From NCBI RefSeq assembly GCF_026151205.1, contig NC_087076.1, forward strand, positions 12,943,675 through 13,007,674: a DNA stretch of 64,000 bases, written 5' to 3'. A model generated the notes under the pieces. The model was not told the origin of the DNA, did not search any database, and was given only the letters and a program-made list of their open reading frames with translations. The translations under genes were made by a program, and so were the position numbers. Below are positions 24,426-54,321 of this stretch, piece by piece (position 1 is the stretch's first letter; each line of letters starts with the position of its first letter). This DNA comes from Bolinopsis microptera (taxonomy: Eukaryota; Ctenophora; Tentaculata; Lobata; Bolinopsidae).

Positions 24426-24711
24426 TGCTCTAACCAAAGCCCTTTCGCTTGCAGTAGTGCGCGACCGCCGAAGGCGGCATACAATTTGTATTGTACTTGT
24501 GCAGTGCAGAAAGAAACGTGTCACGCGCACGCAAAATACACGTAAAGATACATGGCTATGTGAAATCAATTATGTATTTATCGTGCGCGCGGAGTTCATT
24601 GTTTGCCAAATAAGTGATAAAGCTCGGAAAGTTCACATAACCATGTGTCTACGCGTACTGCGTGACGCGCTTGTTTCGCTACTGCAAGCGAAAGGGCTGT
24701 GGTTAGAGCAA
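24426..24711. mobile_element. 286-bp GC-rich inverted-repeat element
   Basis: The left tip TTGCTCTAACCAAAGCCCTT, followed by TCGCTTGCAGTAG, is inverted at the right tip ending GGTTAGAGCAA (24701-24711). The inside is rich in GCGC and carries the string catggctatgtgaa together with an inverse-related copy (ttcacataaccatgtg). A related sequence starts at about 55200 (tgctctaaccagagccctct). A palindromic GC-rich satellite-like surround extends over about 24150-24400. Confidence 0.8.
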
Positions 24712-24919
24712 CTCGGAAAGCTTTATTAAAAATTCTCAGGCTAGGCTTTTGTTTTAAAATAATTTATTTTGTATTATATATCGATGTAGAGAATTGGACA
24801 CATTATAAAAAGAAACTAATACATTTTAAATTCTTTCCTAGTTTATTTACAATTATTAAAAATGTTAATATATAAACCTTCGTTGCGCGTGCGTGTCGAA
24901 CGTTTTAAAAAGAAAAATA

Positions 24920-26098
24920 TAATCACAATTAAAATTAATGATGTCATTTCATTTGGCTACTGTAAAGGTTTTTTATAAATGTTTCTCAGTTTTTAGGATT
25001 TTCTAAAAATAAATATTTTTCCATTTTTAAAAGGTTATTTATTGTTTGAATATTTTAATTCAAATCTTAAATTTATGTTCCACCATGTGGGTGACCTGAG
25101 CCATGCATATTACAAAGTCATTATCAACTAATTTATGTGACACTATTAAAATAAAAAACTGTGATATCTCCCTATTCCAATAATTGAACTCGAAATTAAT
25201 TTGTTTTGATGTGTAATGGCGTATGCTTTATATCTAACATCAGATTTTTGGAGCCGCAGTTTAAACACTAATTTCAGAGCTATATCAGAGTTGTTTGATT
25301 TGTTGTGGTTCTTTAATTTCACGAATGTTGGAAATCCTTTGCCGAAGCTACACATACCTGAAACCCCAAAAACTTAGTGTACCCTCACTATTTCGAGTAC
25401 TCTTGATCAATTGGGGTTTTTACCTGGAGACCTCAGGCTATAATGTTCATAAACCTAATCGAATGAAGATTTGGTGGAAGGACAGGCTGAGCCCGGTCCA
25501 ATAAGATAGGTTTCATTTCTCAAAAACGTAGGAGGCAAATTTCTTAGTTCAAATTACTAAACTTCCTTTTTGCTAATGGAACCACACATAATCACTGTGA
25601 TGACAGGATATCTATGATTACTCTTGTTCTCGAAAAATTCAAGAAAACAACAATTTCGAGAAAAATTACAAAAATTACCTGCAAAAATTACCTCCCTCAT
25701 TTCTACTTATCAATTCTTCGGACCCTTTCCAATGATGATCATAACAAATTCTTTTCAGGATACAATTCTTTTTAAAACATTCTAGATTTATTTTGAAATT
25801 ATTTACACTGTTAGAGTTCTTAACAATAAGGTATAACCAACCCTCTCAGGAAGAAAGGCTTTGTGAAGACTCCTTAAATTACAGTTAATGATGTTGCACT
25901 TATATGAAGATAAATGTGATATTTGCAATAGGCTCACATTAAGAAATGTGTGATTCAATTAATTGAGAAGGGGATAGACTGTTTTCTATCCCCTACCTAT
26001 CATACAAAGTTTCTAAATAGTTTGATGTCCAACCTTGGGGCGCTTGATCAACCACTTTTTTTGCTCATTGTAGCCTATAATATTTAGATTTTCATCGT
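24920..26098. other. Intergenic region, no gene seen
   Basis: AT-rich sequence with no supported gene. The ORFs at 25146-25504 lie on both strands of the same bases and lack family motifs. Confidence 0.5.
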
Positions 26099-26100
26099 TA

Positions 26101-27526
26101 CGGGTATCGGCCTTACAAAATGACAGGCCTCACAAAATGACAGCCCACATAGACCATGCTGTAGCTTAGGTTCCCTATACATTGAACCCTATTCCTTTTA
26201 CTGTATGAAAGAAAAAGCATTAATTAACTCTTCCCAAGGAATGATAATGACATAGAATCTATATTTCTTACATAAATATGGACGTTTTTGCTGTTCAGTC
26301 ATTGCCCCGTCAAACTGTTACCCAGAATGGAGACCAAAGTTTAGAATTTAACCCCAGAAAATAAGGTACTACCATGACTTATGTCAATCAAAGACTACTC
26401 TGCATCTGGTCAAATAAAAAAACTGTTTTAGTGACTTTGGTAGAAGAAATGACAAAAAAATGACCTAGCATCACAAAATGACAGTGTTATGCCTCACAAA
26501 ATGACAGTTTTATTTTATGATACAAAGATGGCATATTTATATTGGATGCCCCTTGCCTAATTATTGGTATTCTTAAACCCAGTAAGCTTATGATGAGCCT
26601 AAATGTGTTTGTTTGATCATAAATTTTGATTAAAATGCCTCACAAAATGACACCGAAAAGCCTTACAAAATGACAATGTTTCAGATTGAATTACTTTCAT
26701 CATCTAAAATGGATCAGAAACAGTCAATACAATAAGGAGTTAAAAATAATCATAATCTGACAGTTAACAATCAAGTAGCATTAAAAAAGTGCAGTTCTGA
26801 TATCAAAACTTTGATTTCAAACTCTATGATTTCAAACTCTGATTTCAAAACTCAACGAAATAAAGCTTCTATTTTGTGAAAGCAGAGAGTAATAACAACT
26901 CCTAAAACATGTCAAACGTTAACTAAACACTGAAAAGTGATCTGTCCAGTCATAGAAAATATCAAATATAACCAAATACTGTGTTCAAGTATGAAAACAA
27001 AAAATTATTTTTACGCCTCACAAAATGACATTTTTAAAATTTTTTCAAAGTATAAAAAATGTTCCTTTTTTAATATACTCTGGTAAAAACAGAACTGGTA
27101 TAATATAAACAACATATATATCTAACAGTAAGACACGTGAAAGAATAATGAAACTTTTTCCCAAATCGGATTTGAAGTGATGCCGTTTTGGGTTGTCATT
27201 TTGTAAGGCACTATCTCACGCGAAATTGCCCAACTTTTTTAATCTTCCTTTTTCCTGTAAAAGCTATTCTAATCTTCAATCTATTATATTTATCTAACTG
27301 TCCTAGGTGAAATCAAATTTCTATAGGATGCTGTTAAAAAATGACAGCCGTGACGAAATTGTCATTTTTTATCGCAAAATTTACGGTTTTTCAATCAAAT
27401 CAACCCCCGGGAAGAAAAATATACCTGTTGAACTACCTATCTGGATAATAAAACATGAACAAAACTCATTTTTGTGCATTTCAGAGCCATCTCCTTTTTC
27501 GTGTCATTTTGTAAGGCCGATACCCG
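26101..27526. mobile_element. 1.43-kb TA-flanked element with nine ACAAAATGACA motifs
   Basis: The termini CGGGTATCGGCCTTACAAAA (left) and its inverse at the right (ending at 27526) extend for about 25 bp to the word tgaca/tgtca. TA lies immediately outside each end (26099-26100, 27527-27528). The 11-mer ACAAAATGACA occurs exactly at 26115, 26132, 26473, 26496, 26642, 26665 and 27020 in direct orientation, and inverted at 27194 and 27502. It is usually preceded by GCCTC or GCCTT. No transposase is recognisable; the ORF at 27307-27534 runs through the right terminus and is not convincing. I infer a non-autonomous DNA transposon whose 11-mer is likely a repeated transposase-binding or host-factor site. 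Confidence 0.82.
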
Positions 27527-27673
27527 TAATCTAGTAGTATCTATAGGATTATAATATGTCTAGTTTTTCTCTTGTTTATTAAATTGGCAGTTATTTTTTT
27601 CAGCTCTAACCAATACATCATTATTAGGTTTTACATGATGTGATAGATTGATTATTTATCTCAATCATCAAGT

Positions 27674-28213
27674 ATGTCCTTACAACTGTCCAGTCGTCTC
27701 CTCCATCTATCCCTGCGTGGAATTACATGCGGGGCAACTACTAGATGGTTGAGTACGCAACCACCTACAGTTTACAAAGGACAAATCACTCCACGTATCA
27801 GAAGGACTAGAATCATTAGCTTGACATCAAGTGCTGCAACCACAATTTTTGCCCCACTGATAGCTGCTAAAAAACTACACCTAACAACAATTTGGTTTGC
27901 AGTTGCATGCGGCACACCAATGACTCTCACCTACATGTACACTGCGGTTGTGTTTTTCATGACCCGGACCTATGTCATAGAGATGTTCTTAAAGAACCCT
28001 GATACACTTGTCATCAAAAAGTATAATTTCTTTTGTAAGCAAGTGTCCCAAGAAGTTGACCCCAAGGATGTAGAAGTACCTGTTAATGTTGGGTTACTAG
28101 AATCTTTTAGGGTAAAAGGTGAGAGTTTTATGATTGATGATAACGCTATAACAGACAGGGATTTGTATGAATGTGTATCTGGTTTCAGACACAAAAAGGA
28201 ATCTGAAACTTGA
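27674..28213 (+). CDS. TMEM70: TMEM70-like mitochondrial inner membrane protein
   Basis: A single-exon gene of 179 residues. TMEM70 helps assemble ATP synthase (complex V) by incorporating the c-ring in the mitochondrial inner membrane. The N-terminal about 30 residues are rich in Arg, Ser and Leu without acids, as expected for a mitochondrial import signal. A YKGQI segment (about residues 34-38) corresponds to the family's YTG start of the conserved core. Two membrane segments follow at about 46-66 and 71-97, forming the typical hairpin. After them come TYVIEMFLKNP and a soluble C-terminal half with EVDPKDVEVP and a RDLYECVSGF block that aligns with the family's REDYIHLMGY. The protein is shorter than human TMEM70 (260), mainly at the N-terminus. 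The start at 27674 follows an in-frame stop-rich leader. It is the upstream same-strand neighbour of the STARD3-like gene, about 470 bp away. The family call rests on my recognition of the pattern, not on a search. Confidence 0.78.
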   Translation: MSLQLSSRLLHLSLRGITCGATTRWLSTQPPTVYKGQITPRIRRTRIISLTSSAATTIFAPLIAAKKLHLTTIWFAVACGTPMTLTYMYTAVVFFMTRTYVIEMFLKNPDTLVIKKYNFFCKQVSQEVDPKDVEVPVNVGLLESFRVKGESFMIDDNAITDRDLYECVSGFRHKKESET

Positions 28214-28681
28214 ACGTATTTTTCGTAAAATGGTAATATTTTATATTTAATTTATTGAATTAAATTTACATATCTTCTTGTAGTACTATGTAGAGTCGTA
28301 GACGATCTTGTGCTTAGATAAATAATGCTGGCTTTGCATCTTTCACTGCATTCTACTCATCCAAAAAAGGAAATTTCCAAGTTTTCTATAATTATGCCAG
28401 TTTAGCAATACTGTTTATGAAAAAAATGTTTGATGAACAACAAATACTGCTTCTTTATCAATGTTATTTTGAATTCTAATGCTTTAATACAGCTCTTAAA
28501 ATTCTGTTGCTGTGCTATTAAAATCATTTGCAGATACACCCACCACGCTCAGTGCTGTTTTAATGTCTTGCAGGGTTTTTGAGGCCAATGGTCCTTCATT
28601 CTGAGCATTACAATTAACAATTTATCTTTGAACCAATTTTCTCTATGAAATTAACATATTATTTTCTTCCATTTTTAGTGA

Positions 28682-46243
<17,562 letters not shown>

Positions 46244-48164
46244 ATAGGTGAAATATCCCAATATGTATCGTTTATTTGGTAATAGCAGAGAAGCAGAAAC
46301 ACTTTCCCGATTGGTACGGTCTCAGGCCGCCCAAAAAACAGTAACAAGAAACGTTTTAGGCGGTCTGTTTAACTGTGTTTATCAAGTCTTAGGCGGTCTA
46401 TGCAGAAATGAAATTGCAAGCGAGAACTCTTCCAGTGACCTGTCGCTGACAGAGCAAAGATTTGATTCTCTGTGTCAGTGATTGAAGGAGGAGGAATTAG
46501 TGCCAGCGCACCATTATGGGATATCAAGAATAGAACAATACTACCATTCAATAAGCACTGCCTTCTTTTTATCAGTTGGATTTCTATTTGAACGTGATTT
46601 TTAACAGTAATCATTTTTGTACATTGTTTGTTCTCAAGATAAAAAAGATGTTTTTAGATTGGATGTAATGAAGATTTGCCGTCTTGTGTGGATTTTATAT
46701 TGTATTTTTAAAGTTCACTTTGATGTTCTTACCTATCAAATTAGGATGAGTACACTTGCACTAAATGGCCGCTTGCTTTAAATGATTGTTGAGATTGTTG
46801 TTAGCTTTTAAACAAAATATAATAACCTCCCACTTATAATTAACCCTAGTTCTGCTGTCTGCATGATATAATTGATAACGGTAAGTGATATATAAGTGTA
46901 GTAATTTAAGATTTCAGTTATGTAAATACCTTTAAGTTTTAAAGTGATAATTTCTTATGCTATTATATATTGATGCTGTGTTTTTAATGTCCGCGTATTG
47001 TTTACATTAATGTATTGGTTTTCCTTTGTTGTAATTTGCATACATTAATAATACATATTTACATATTAATGAACCTCCTTAAACTCTAACTGGAATTAAA
47101 GTTAAATAAGAAAAGTAAGAACAATTTTTCAGCAAATTCTCTTGCCTGGTAGCTGATTTTAGTAAAGTTTCATCAGGAATATCAACCACATGGTAACCTA
47201 TCTTTACTGGCACTTCACTTCTCATCGGCGTAAAATTACCCTGTCTAGTATCGATGAATCAGCATTTCGGGTGCACACTGCACTGTATCCGTGTATGAAG
47301 TATAGCATCATGCAGTCCTTTCACAACTCGATCATTTATTCATTCGATGACATGTGCATGGCAGATTGATGTGGTACATCTACGTCATATTATTGGTATA
47401 CTTGGTGGTACACTAATATTGTCGAAATTTATCGCAGGTACATACCGCCAAAATTTGGGCGGGCCAATTAAATAAGATGCGCTTATGAGGAAATCCCGCC
47501 TGCGCGCGCAATAAACGTGCTTCTTCCTGTACGGACTGTAGAAACCTTTTCTTTTTAAAATTATGTTTGGATACTGCGCGTTCCATGTTGGGCGCATTGC
47601 AGCGTCATTCGGTACCGGATTCAAATTGGGCGCCACAAGATATCCTCACTTGAGATCACCCTAAAGGCCATCAATCATCAACACTAAATGAGACTGAGCT
47701 CGACGGTTCATATTTTGTACCAATCTAATGTAATTTGGTGAACAAGGAAAATGGTTGACTTTTAGACTGACGGGATAATGATGTTCTCATGCTTATTATG
47801 ACAGCATGTTACAATCTAATGCTACATATATCCTCTATCCACTAACCATAAGAATTAAAACAACATTTAGAGCCCCTGACTTCACTAATCCAACTGTAAT
47901 GCTGATTAGTCATCCCTATAAATACGCCATGTTCGATAATCCTTGGCTGCACCAGATAACCCTGTTGCAATCATTACACCTGTCACCTGTGTACAACGGT
48001 CTACAACATATGGTTTTAAATTTAAGTTAAAATCCAACTTCCTTCCATGTCAGATGCAAGTGTTGAGTTTACGGAACATTATTCAAGTAGTAACCTAAAC
48101 TTTACTTAGTAAAGATAACCCTTTAAACAGACGTGTTAAGATCAAACCTAGGAGGATTGTCGAC
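46244..48164. other. 3' flank of the STARD3-like gene and intergenic sequence
   Basis: I see no further gene. The ORFs at 46248-46481 and 47806-48030 have no motif. A GC-rich patch at 47440-47640 has short palindromic pieces but no clear element boundaries. Confidence 0.45.
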
Positions 48165-48529
48165 GATTTATCACGTGACTACAAAATGAGACCTAAAGAT
48201 TTATCACGTGACTAGAAAATGAGACCTAAAGATATATCATGTGACTAGAAAATGAGACCTAAAGATATATCATGTGACTAGAAAATGAGACCTAAAGATA
48301 TATCACGTGACCAGAAAATGAGACCTAAAGATTTATCACGTGACTAGAAAATGAGACCTAAAGATTTATCACGTGACTAGAAAATGAGACCTAAAGATAT
48401 ATCATGTGACTAGAAAATGAGACCTAAAGATATATCATGTGACTAGAAAATGAGACCTAAAGATATATCACGTGACCAGAAAATGAGACCTAAAGATATA
48501 TCACGTGACTAGAAAATGAGACCTAAAGT
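48165..48529 (+). repeat. 33-bp minisatellite carrying CACGTG, 11 copies
   Basis: Unit: gacctaaagatttatcacgt then gactagaaaatga. Copies vary mainly in the hexamer (CACGTG or CATGTG), in tttat versus tatat, and in gactag versus gaccag. The variants are ordered so that a block of several units appears to have been duplicated. It is intergenic. Confidence 0.93.
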
Positions 48530-48660
48530 CCCCACCTGTACAACTCTCGACCCAGTGTACCCAGACAAATTGTTTGTGAACACTTAGTAAACACTTGTTG
48601 AGTCATACTGTACATGCATGGTAAGTGACCTGTGTGCGTTTGAAACCCTAGTCAGCCAGT

Positions 48661-48661
<1 letters not shown>

Positions 48662-48692
<31 letters not shown>
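48662..48692 (+). repeat. (GA)n microsatellite
   Basis: A 31-bp GA run. Confidence 0.95.
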
Positions 48693-48695
<3 letters not shown>

Positions 48696-50912
48696 CAAAA
48701 GTTGGAGGGAGTGTAAATGATAATTTATTTAAACATTCCCGCACTAAAAGAACAAGGAAGTGGGCTATGATACACCACGCTAGTGTTGTAATAATAATAA
48801 TAACTTGCAGTACATGTCTGTCTGTGGAATATGTCTACTTTCACTAAACCCCATTTACCGTGAGACTTCATGATAACCTTATAATAACGGTATTAATGTC
48901 CTCATTATACTCTGTGTCTATTAAACTGTTTGCTTACCCAGAGAGCACAGTTAAAATTCTGTACTATAAATCCAGCTATCTACAGGAGGTGCGGTTAAAT
49001 TCCTAAATCCTTACTCTGGCCAAAATATCTAGTTCAATCAAATCAGACTAAGTTAACTACCTCCCCTCTACAATAAATCTGGAGTTGTGCAGTGTATCTC
49101 AGAGGAGTGATGTGTATTTCAGAGGAGTTGCGCAATAAGGCAGCTGGCTACTATGCGTATCATAATATGTGCGGTATTGCGGTCTGGAATTGTAAATAAT
49201 ATGGTGTTTAGATTGGGCGGCAGATTTGTTAACAATGTACTCTCGTACAGTGTGTACGTGTCTACTTATTGGAACTTGAAAGGTAGTACAAGAGAGAGAG
49301 TTTGGCGGGTTCTGTGAGGTAAAGAGTGAGAGTTGTGTCACGTGACTAATGACTTCTAGTGAGGGTGCCACCTGATTGGGTCACGTGATTCGGAGAAAGA
49401 GTCACGTGATACAGAGAAAGAGTCTTGGTTAATTGAATCGCGAGTAGGTAGTAGCCCCTGGCGTGATCCCGCGTTTAATGATTTGTAACGGTCTTTTCAT
49501 TGTTTAATCAAATCCCCATAATTTGGTTATGGATCGAGTTGGATGTTAATCTCTTCAGTAGGTCACATTGACTGCCAAACTAGATTAGGACAGAGTTTTC
49601 ACTGCCCTCGACAAATCACAGACTTTATTTAAACATGAGTTTTATGATAATCTCGCTCTATACATTATTATAATTAACTTTGATTATAATCAGTTGAAAG
49701 GTCGGCTAATGTCCGTATACTTCAATTTCATGTGTATTGTCAGATAACCCATTATCTTACCCGGATTATTTTGAATATATAGTTTTGGCGGGAATTTTAA
49801 CCGTTGCTGAAGTTTACAAATAGAAAGAGAGAGCTGATGATAGATGGGAGAGTGGCAGTCAACTGAAACACAAGATTTGATATTATATGGACCATATAAT
49901 ATGGTAGTAATAACTTTAACTTCATATAACTTAATAGAAATTCCAAATGATTATAAATATAAACAGTGCACAAAATTTAAAAATCGCCGATAAAAACAGC
50001 CCTATTATAAGCGATAGAGCAGAAATATAATTAGCATAATTAGCATAATTATAATAAGTTAACAGTACTGGGTTTGTTCTAGAAGATTCTATAGGATTTA
50101 GAGCTACACACACCAGTTGACACGACTACACGTCAATATACCACACAACTCATTAATACAACAAAAGTTATAAAAATCAAAACTCACATTATTGTCTATA
50201 GCTCAAAATGACTCATAATATGACATGTCAACCCAGCCCATAATCAACACTAACACAGAATCTGGATTAAAATGGAGAGGTAAATATATTTTTCTTACAC
50301 GTGATTGCGGTGAACCAATCAGCACTCCGACACTGTCACGTGCAAAACAGTTTCTGTTTACCATCCAAATGTCCATGTCTGTATTCCACACCATAAATTA
50401 ATCAAGGTTCAAAGTCCTGGACAAGAGTCAATCAAAGGAATTATCCTATATAAGAAGTTATTAAGTTATCAAACTGACTTATCATTAACGTATATTAAAT
50501 GATTTTAACGAATTTTGGATAACGTCCAAATTTAAAAGATAACCATATCCCAACAGTTTAAAAATTATCAAACATTTTATCAAGGTCACACCTGATTATC
50601 ATAACTATAATCGCTAATAATCACATTTATGATAATTAATCATAATAAATGTTCGTGATTATAATTAATTACGACTATTTAATTGTAATTAAAGTCTATC
50701 TGGGGAGGTATCACAGGATGACGATGAGACTGTTACGTGTACTCTTGGAGCAGTTATCCTGCATTCTCATCACCTGACAGGAAATGTGTTGTTAATTTCA
50801 TGATGGAGATTACAACATTTTAATTAACTGTAATTTTAATTAACTGTAACTCTGTATAATAGCGTTGGTAATTTTAGGATTACACCATCTCTGATAAATC
50901 CTTGTTAAAAGA
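48693..50912. other. Intergenic region, no gene seen
   Basis: AT-rich. A pair of agtcacgtgattcggagaaag / agtcacgtgatacagagaaag repeats lies at 49379-49420, with another TCACGTGACT at 49337. No gene is supported. Confidence 0.5.
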
Positions 50913-51922
50913 TCACCTCAATATTGAACATCTCCAAATTAAATAATTAGTTAAGTAATCAGTAAAAAGTAAGTTAAAATGTGTTGAAATAACCTTCACT
51001 TTGTCAGAAAGAGTCTCCAGAAGCTGCGGCTTGTTCTCCTTGTCCTCCTCTCCTGAGAGGGGGTGTTAGCTTAGGTGACGAGTTTAGTTAAGGTGACGAG
51101 TTTAGTTTAGGTGGTGACTGTTTGCAAGACTTTGCCATGTGACAGTTTGTTGGTAGTTTGGTGGTAGTTAGCTAATGACTGACTAAATCATCTCCAGTTA
51201 ATTAGGGAGGGAGGGAGGCAGGGTGTTGAGGGACATTCTGAAAGCCTTTTTTCTTTAGGGTTCAGAAACTTTATACGGGCACGGATTACCTATTATACTG
51301 AGTAAGCAATAGTATTGGACACAGGGCTGAGTTGAAGATAGACTGCTATAAAGTTCTGAAAGTACTGAAATAAACAAAACATGCTTCCTAATATAATATT
51401 ACATTGTGACTTGTAACTCTTACCATTTTCACTGACATCAGTTGTAAGCTTGCTCTTATTCTCAGCTTTATTAATAATCTTCTTCCTCCTCATTAACATG
51501 GGCAGGACTCTTCTGCATCGCAACTCTAACATTGACTTTGCTAAATGGGTCTTCTTCTGTTGCATCTGTCTCGCTTTGATCTTCTCTGGGTTCTTAGCAT
51601 CATCGCTCACCTGAAACAGATCACATGTTATGGTTTAGGTCTAGAAAATATGGCTTACCTCATTGCACGAAATTAGGGTAAATTACGAAACAGTATGTCA
51701 TTTAGCACCGTCCAGATTTCGTTATTTTATAGTACTTTATTCTCAGCAATCTTAATAACTCACCGAATCGAGCATCTCTATGAAGCTTTTGCGATTAGGT
51801 CGTTTAGCGAGCGGGTATAAGATGTTGCCTTCTGAACGACTTCTTGAACACAAGGGGGAGAACTCAAGCCTCCTCTTGGAATCGTTACTCGGAGTGATAC
51901 ATTCGGTACTGGATTCAGTCAT
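50913..51922 (-). CDS. Unrecognised three-exon gene, small basic protein
   Basis: Minus-strand exons 51764-51922, 51424-51610 and 50913-51052 join in phase (0, then 1) with GTGAGT...TTTCAG and GTAAGA...TCTCAG introns. The product has about 161 residues. Residues 1-53 are Ser/Arg-rich with a SKRRLEFSPLCSRSRS block and LAKRPNRKSFIEMLDS. Residues 54-115 are strongly basic and probably helical: PEKIKARQMQQKKTHLAKSM, then RCRRVLPMLMRRKKIINKAE. The third exon starts acidic (EEDKENKPQLLETLSDK). The KRRLEFSP-type N-terminus recalls nuclear regulators such as akirins, but I do not recognise the family. The last about 28 residues could be intron read-through if a donor at AAA/GTGAAG (about 51000) is used. 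I infer a nuclear protein, low confidence. Confidence 0.6.
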
Positions 51923-51999
51923 TATACTATTAACCTATATAAGGGAAGGGTTGGTTATCTTTGCAATTATTATATTACCTATGTTATACTCAGATAGGT

Positions 52000-53390
52000 A
52001 AACGAGTCGTTGAGTAAAAATTACCACCAGTTTTATTGTCATTTAATGTAATACAATGCTATCCAAAATATGTACAAATGTTAAACAACTTTATTGATTT
52101 ATGCACATACAGTTTATATTGCTGTGTCAAAGTGCATGTGAATAAAAACCTGTAAGTCGAATATTACAGGAACAATCGGACGAGCTTGCATGAATATGTC
52201 AAGCATGACAATTTAGATATGTACTGTTACATGGCACAACTTTTAGGAATAGTTTTTGAAGCATCATGATACAGGTGGTGTTCTATAATCTATGTGGCGG
52301 AATGAGGAAGTTTAAGTTTCATGGGAGAGGCACGATAACTCAAAGAGGTCCTGAAGCTGAAACGTAAGAATGCTGAGCTCCTCCTTCTCTCCTCACAGAA
52401 AAACTTTCTTGTGAATAATAGAATGTAATAATTTGCAAATTTACCTCATTAGCAAAAGCCATGTGGAAGCTCATAATGAACTATTTTTCTGCTCTGTAAA
52501 AAAAGCCACAGTAAATTTGGAAAGAAGCAAAAATACTCCCATTGTGTTTTGCAGCCAAGTTCAAGTGATGGAGCTAATTTCCTCGAGTATTAGCAGGTAA
52601 AAGTTTAGTGGTCTGCTGTGAGAAGAATAAGAAGTTGAACAAAGAGCCAATGTATCTGTGATCACATATCTATAATATAAATTATAGAATAACTAGAGTA
52701 ACGACTTCATGAGGCAGATGACACATTAAAACATTAAACATTGCTTCTCATTTGTTCTGATGGTACCTAATATACAACTCTAAATTTAAAGATCTGAGTG
52801 CTGTTCACTCTGATCTACCAGAGAAACATCTTTAATGATATGGTCAGCTGGGATTTATCAGGGGCCTGAACGAAGAGGATGAACACAATCAGTAAAACAA
52901 GGTGGAGAATGAGGTGTTTAAATCTCCAATACCTTAAGCATAAGAGTTTTGAGGCCAGGTGGCCTCTAGTGACGATATTTGCCATGAAGGTGCTGGGGCG
53001 CATATGCTAACTAGTCAGCTAAACCACGGATAAGGTGACGTCATCAAAAATTGTGCAATATCAGTCTACTGTAGATTTTCAGTTGGTCTTGAAATTTCAC
53101 TGCAGCAGGTGTCAATTGACACGAAGAGTTTGCAAGGAAAAAGGACAACATCTAGGTTAGGTAATTTGTGAACATTCTCTTAGATATTCAATCATTAAAA
53201 AACTTCAAAACCAGGGCATTTATTTTCAATAAAAACTAAGTTTGCAATAAAACAAAATAGCAAGGAGCATATGGTCAGTGTACTACCCCAGTTTTGCTTC
53301 CTCTGAGCACTCCATGACAAAGTTTGGCACCATCAAACAACTCCTAATAATTGTGTCATGATTATTATTTTCAACTTGTTTAAATGTTTG
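52000..53390. other. Intergenic region, no gene seen
   Basis: No supported gene. Small ORFs at 52815-53003 and 53283-53597 on the minus strand oppose the retroelement relic and are shadows of it or noise. Confidence 0.45.
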
Positions 53391-53394
53391 CAGG

Positions 53395-54321
53395 TGTCTA
53401 AAGCCCACATGGTAAAGACATCTGTGGATACAAAAGTTGGGGAGGTGTTTGAACACAGAGAAAACACCAACAAGAACAAGAAAAGATGGGATTACACCAA
53501 GGAGTTGACCGATAGGGAGAGAGATCTCTAGTCTAACGAGCTGCTTGGCTACATTCAGGCAAAGGAAGGAGGGAGTTGGAATCAGATTCTGAGACAAGAG
53601 GAAGAAGAAGAATAAGAGGGAGCAGCTGGTAGAAATTATCCAGTCTCTGAAAGAAGAGGAACTCTTACATACCCTTTATGACAAGAGAGTCCAAGGAAAG
53701 TTCCTGACCTGGGAGAACACCATGCAGATGGATACTGACTGGCAAAGCCTGATGTATACCTTGAGCCCTGAAAGGACAAAGTTCCGCCTAAACGCCATCC
53801 ATGATGTTGCGAGCGATCCTAGCACCCTCCAGCTGTGGAACTACAGCTCTTCGAACAACTGTCCCCAGTGTGGACGCCAGCAATGCAATTTAAAGCACAT
53901 CTTAACTTGCTGCCCAATATCCCTAAAGCAAGGAAGATACGACTGGAGACACGATCAATTGCTCAGAGTTATCCTGCAACAAATTGTTGAGAAGTTGCGG
54001 GAGGTGAACAACGTAGCCCCTAAGATAAAGTTTGGATTGAAAGACCAGGCAATTCCCTCAGCACATCCTAAATACAGCTCTTAGACCTAATGTTGTTATT
54101 TTCTCGGATACATTCAGAAGTCATCCTTATAGAGCTGAGTGCTGAGCTGTAGAAACGAGGAGAACTTCGAGGATCAGAAGTCCCGAAAGGAGAAGAGATA
54201 CAAACAGTTACTGGTGGATATCGAGACTGCAGGCTGGAAAGGGGATCTCTTCGCGGTAGAAATTGGGTGTCGTGGGTTCTACCACTTAATTCTCAATACC
54301 CCAAATATTCGATTTCCTTAA
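53395..54321 (+). pseudogene. Decayed retrotransposon: RT C-terminus with zinc knuckle and restriction-like endonuclease
   Basis: The longest intact frame runs 53593-54084 and reads FLTWENTMQMDTDWQSLMYT, FRLNAIHDVASDPSTLQLWN, then the Cys/His knuckle NNCPQCGRQQCNLKHILTCC and GRYDWRHDQLLRVI. This order is that of the RT-linked C-terminal region of non-LTR elements with a restriction-like endonuclease. The continuation needs a frame change near 54075 (LRPNVVIFSD, matching the usual RPDxVIYSD endonuclease core but with N for D). A change back gives NEENFEDQKSRKEKRYKQLL and the conserved end LFAVEIGCRGFY. An in-frame stop lies before the tract at about 53532 (after TDRERDL). It is 5' truncated with at least three disabling changes, so it is dead. 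Confidence 0.82.

Noticed and set aside
24457-24729. 90-codon ORF with basic residues (MRDRRRRHTICIV)
   Set aside because: It runs through both inverted tips of the 286-bp element; the Arg-rich start is due to the GCGC-rich sequence.
27307-27534. 75-codon ORF in the ACAAAATGACA element
   Set aside because: It crosses the right inverted terminus and ends outside the element; no motif. I do not claim a protein for that element.
48165-48529. CRISPR-like array (33-bp repeats)
   Set aside because: Units are contiguous without spacers, and the host is a eukaryote. It is a minisatellite.
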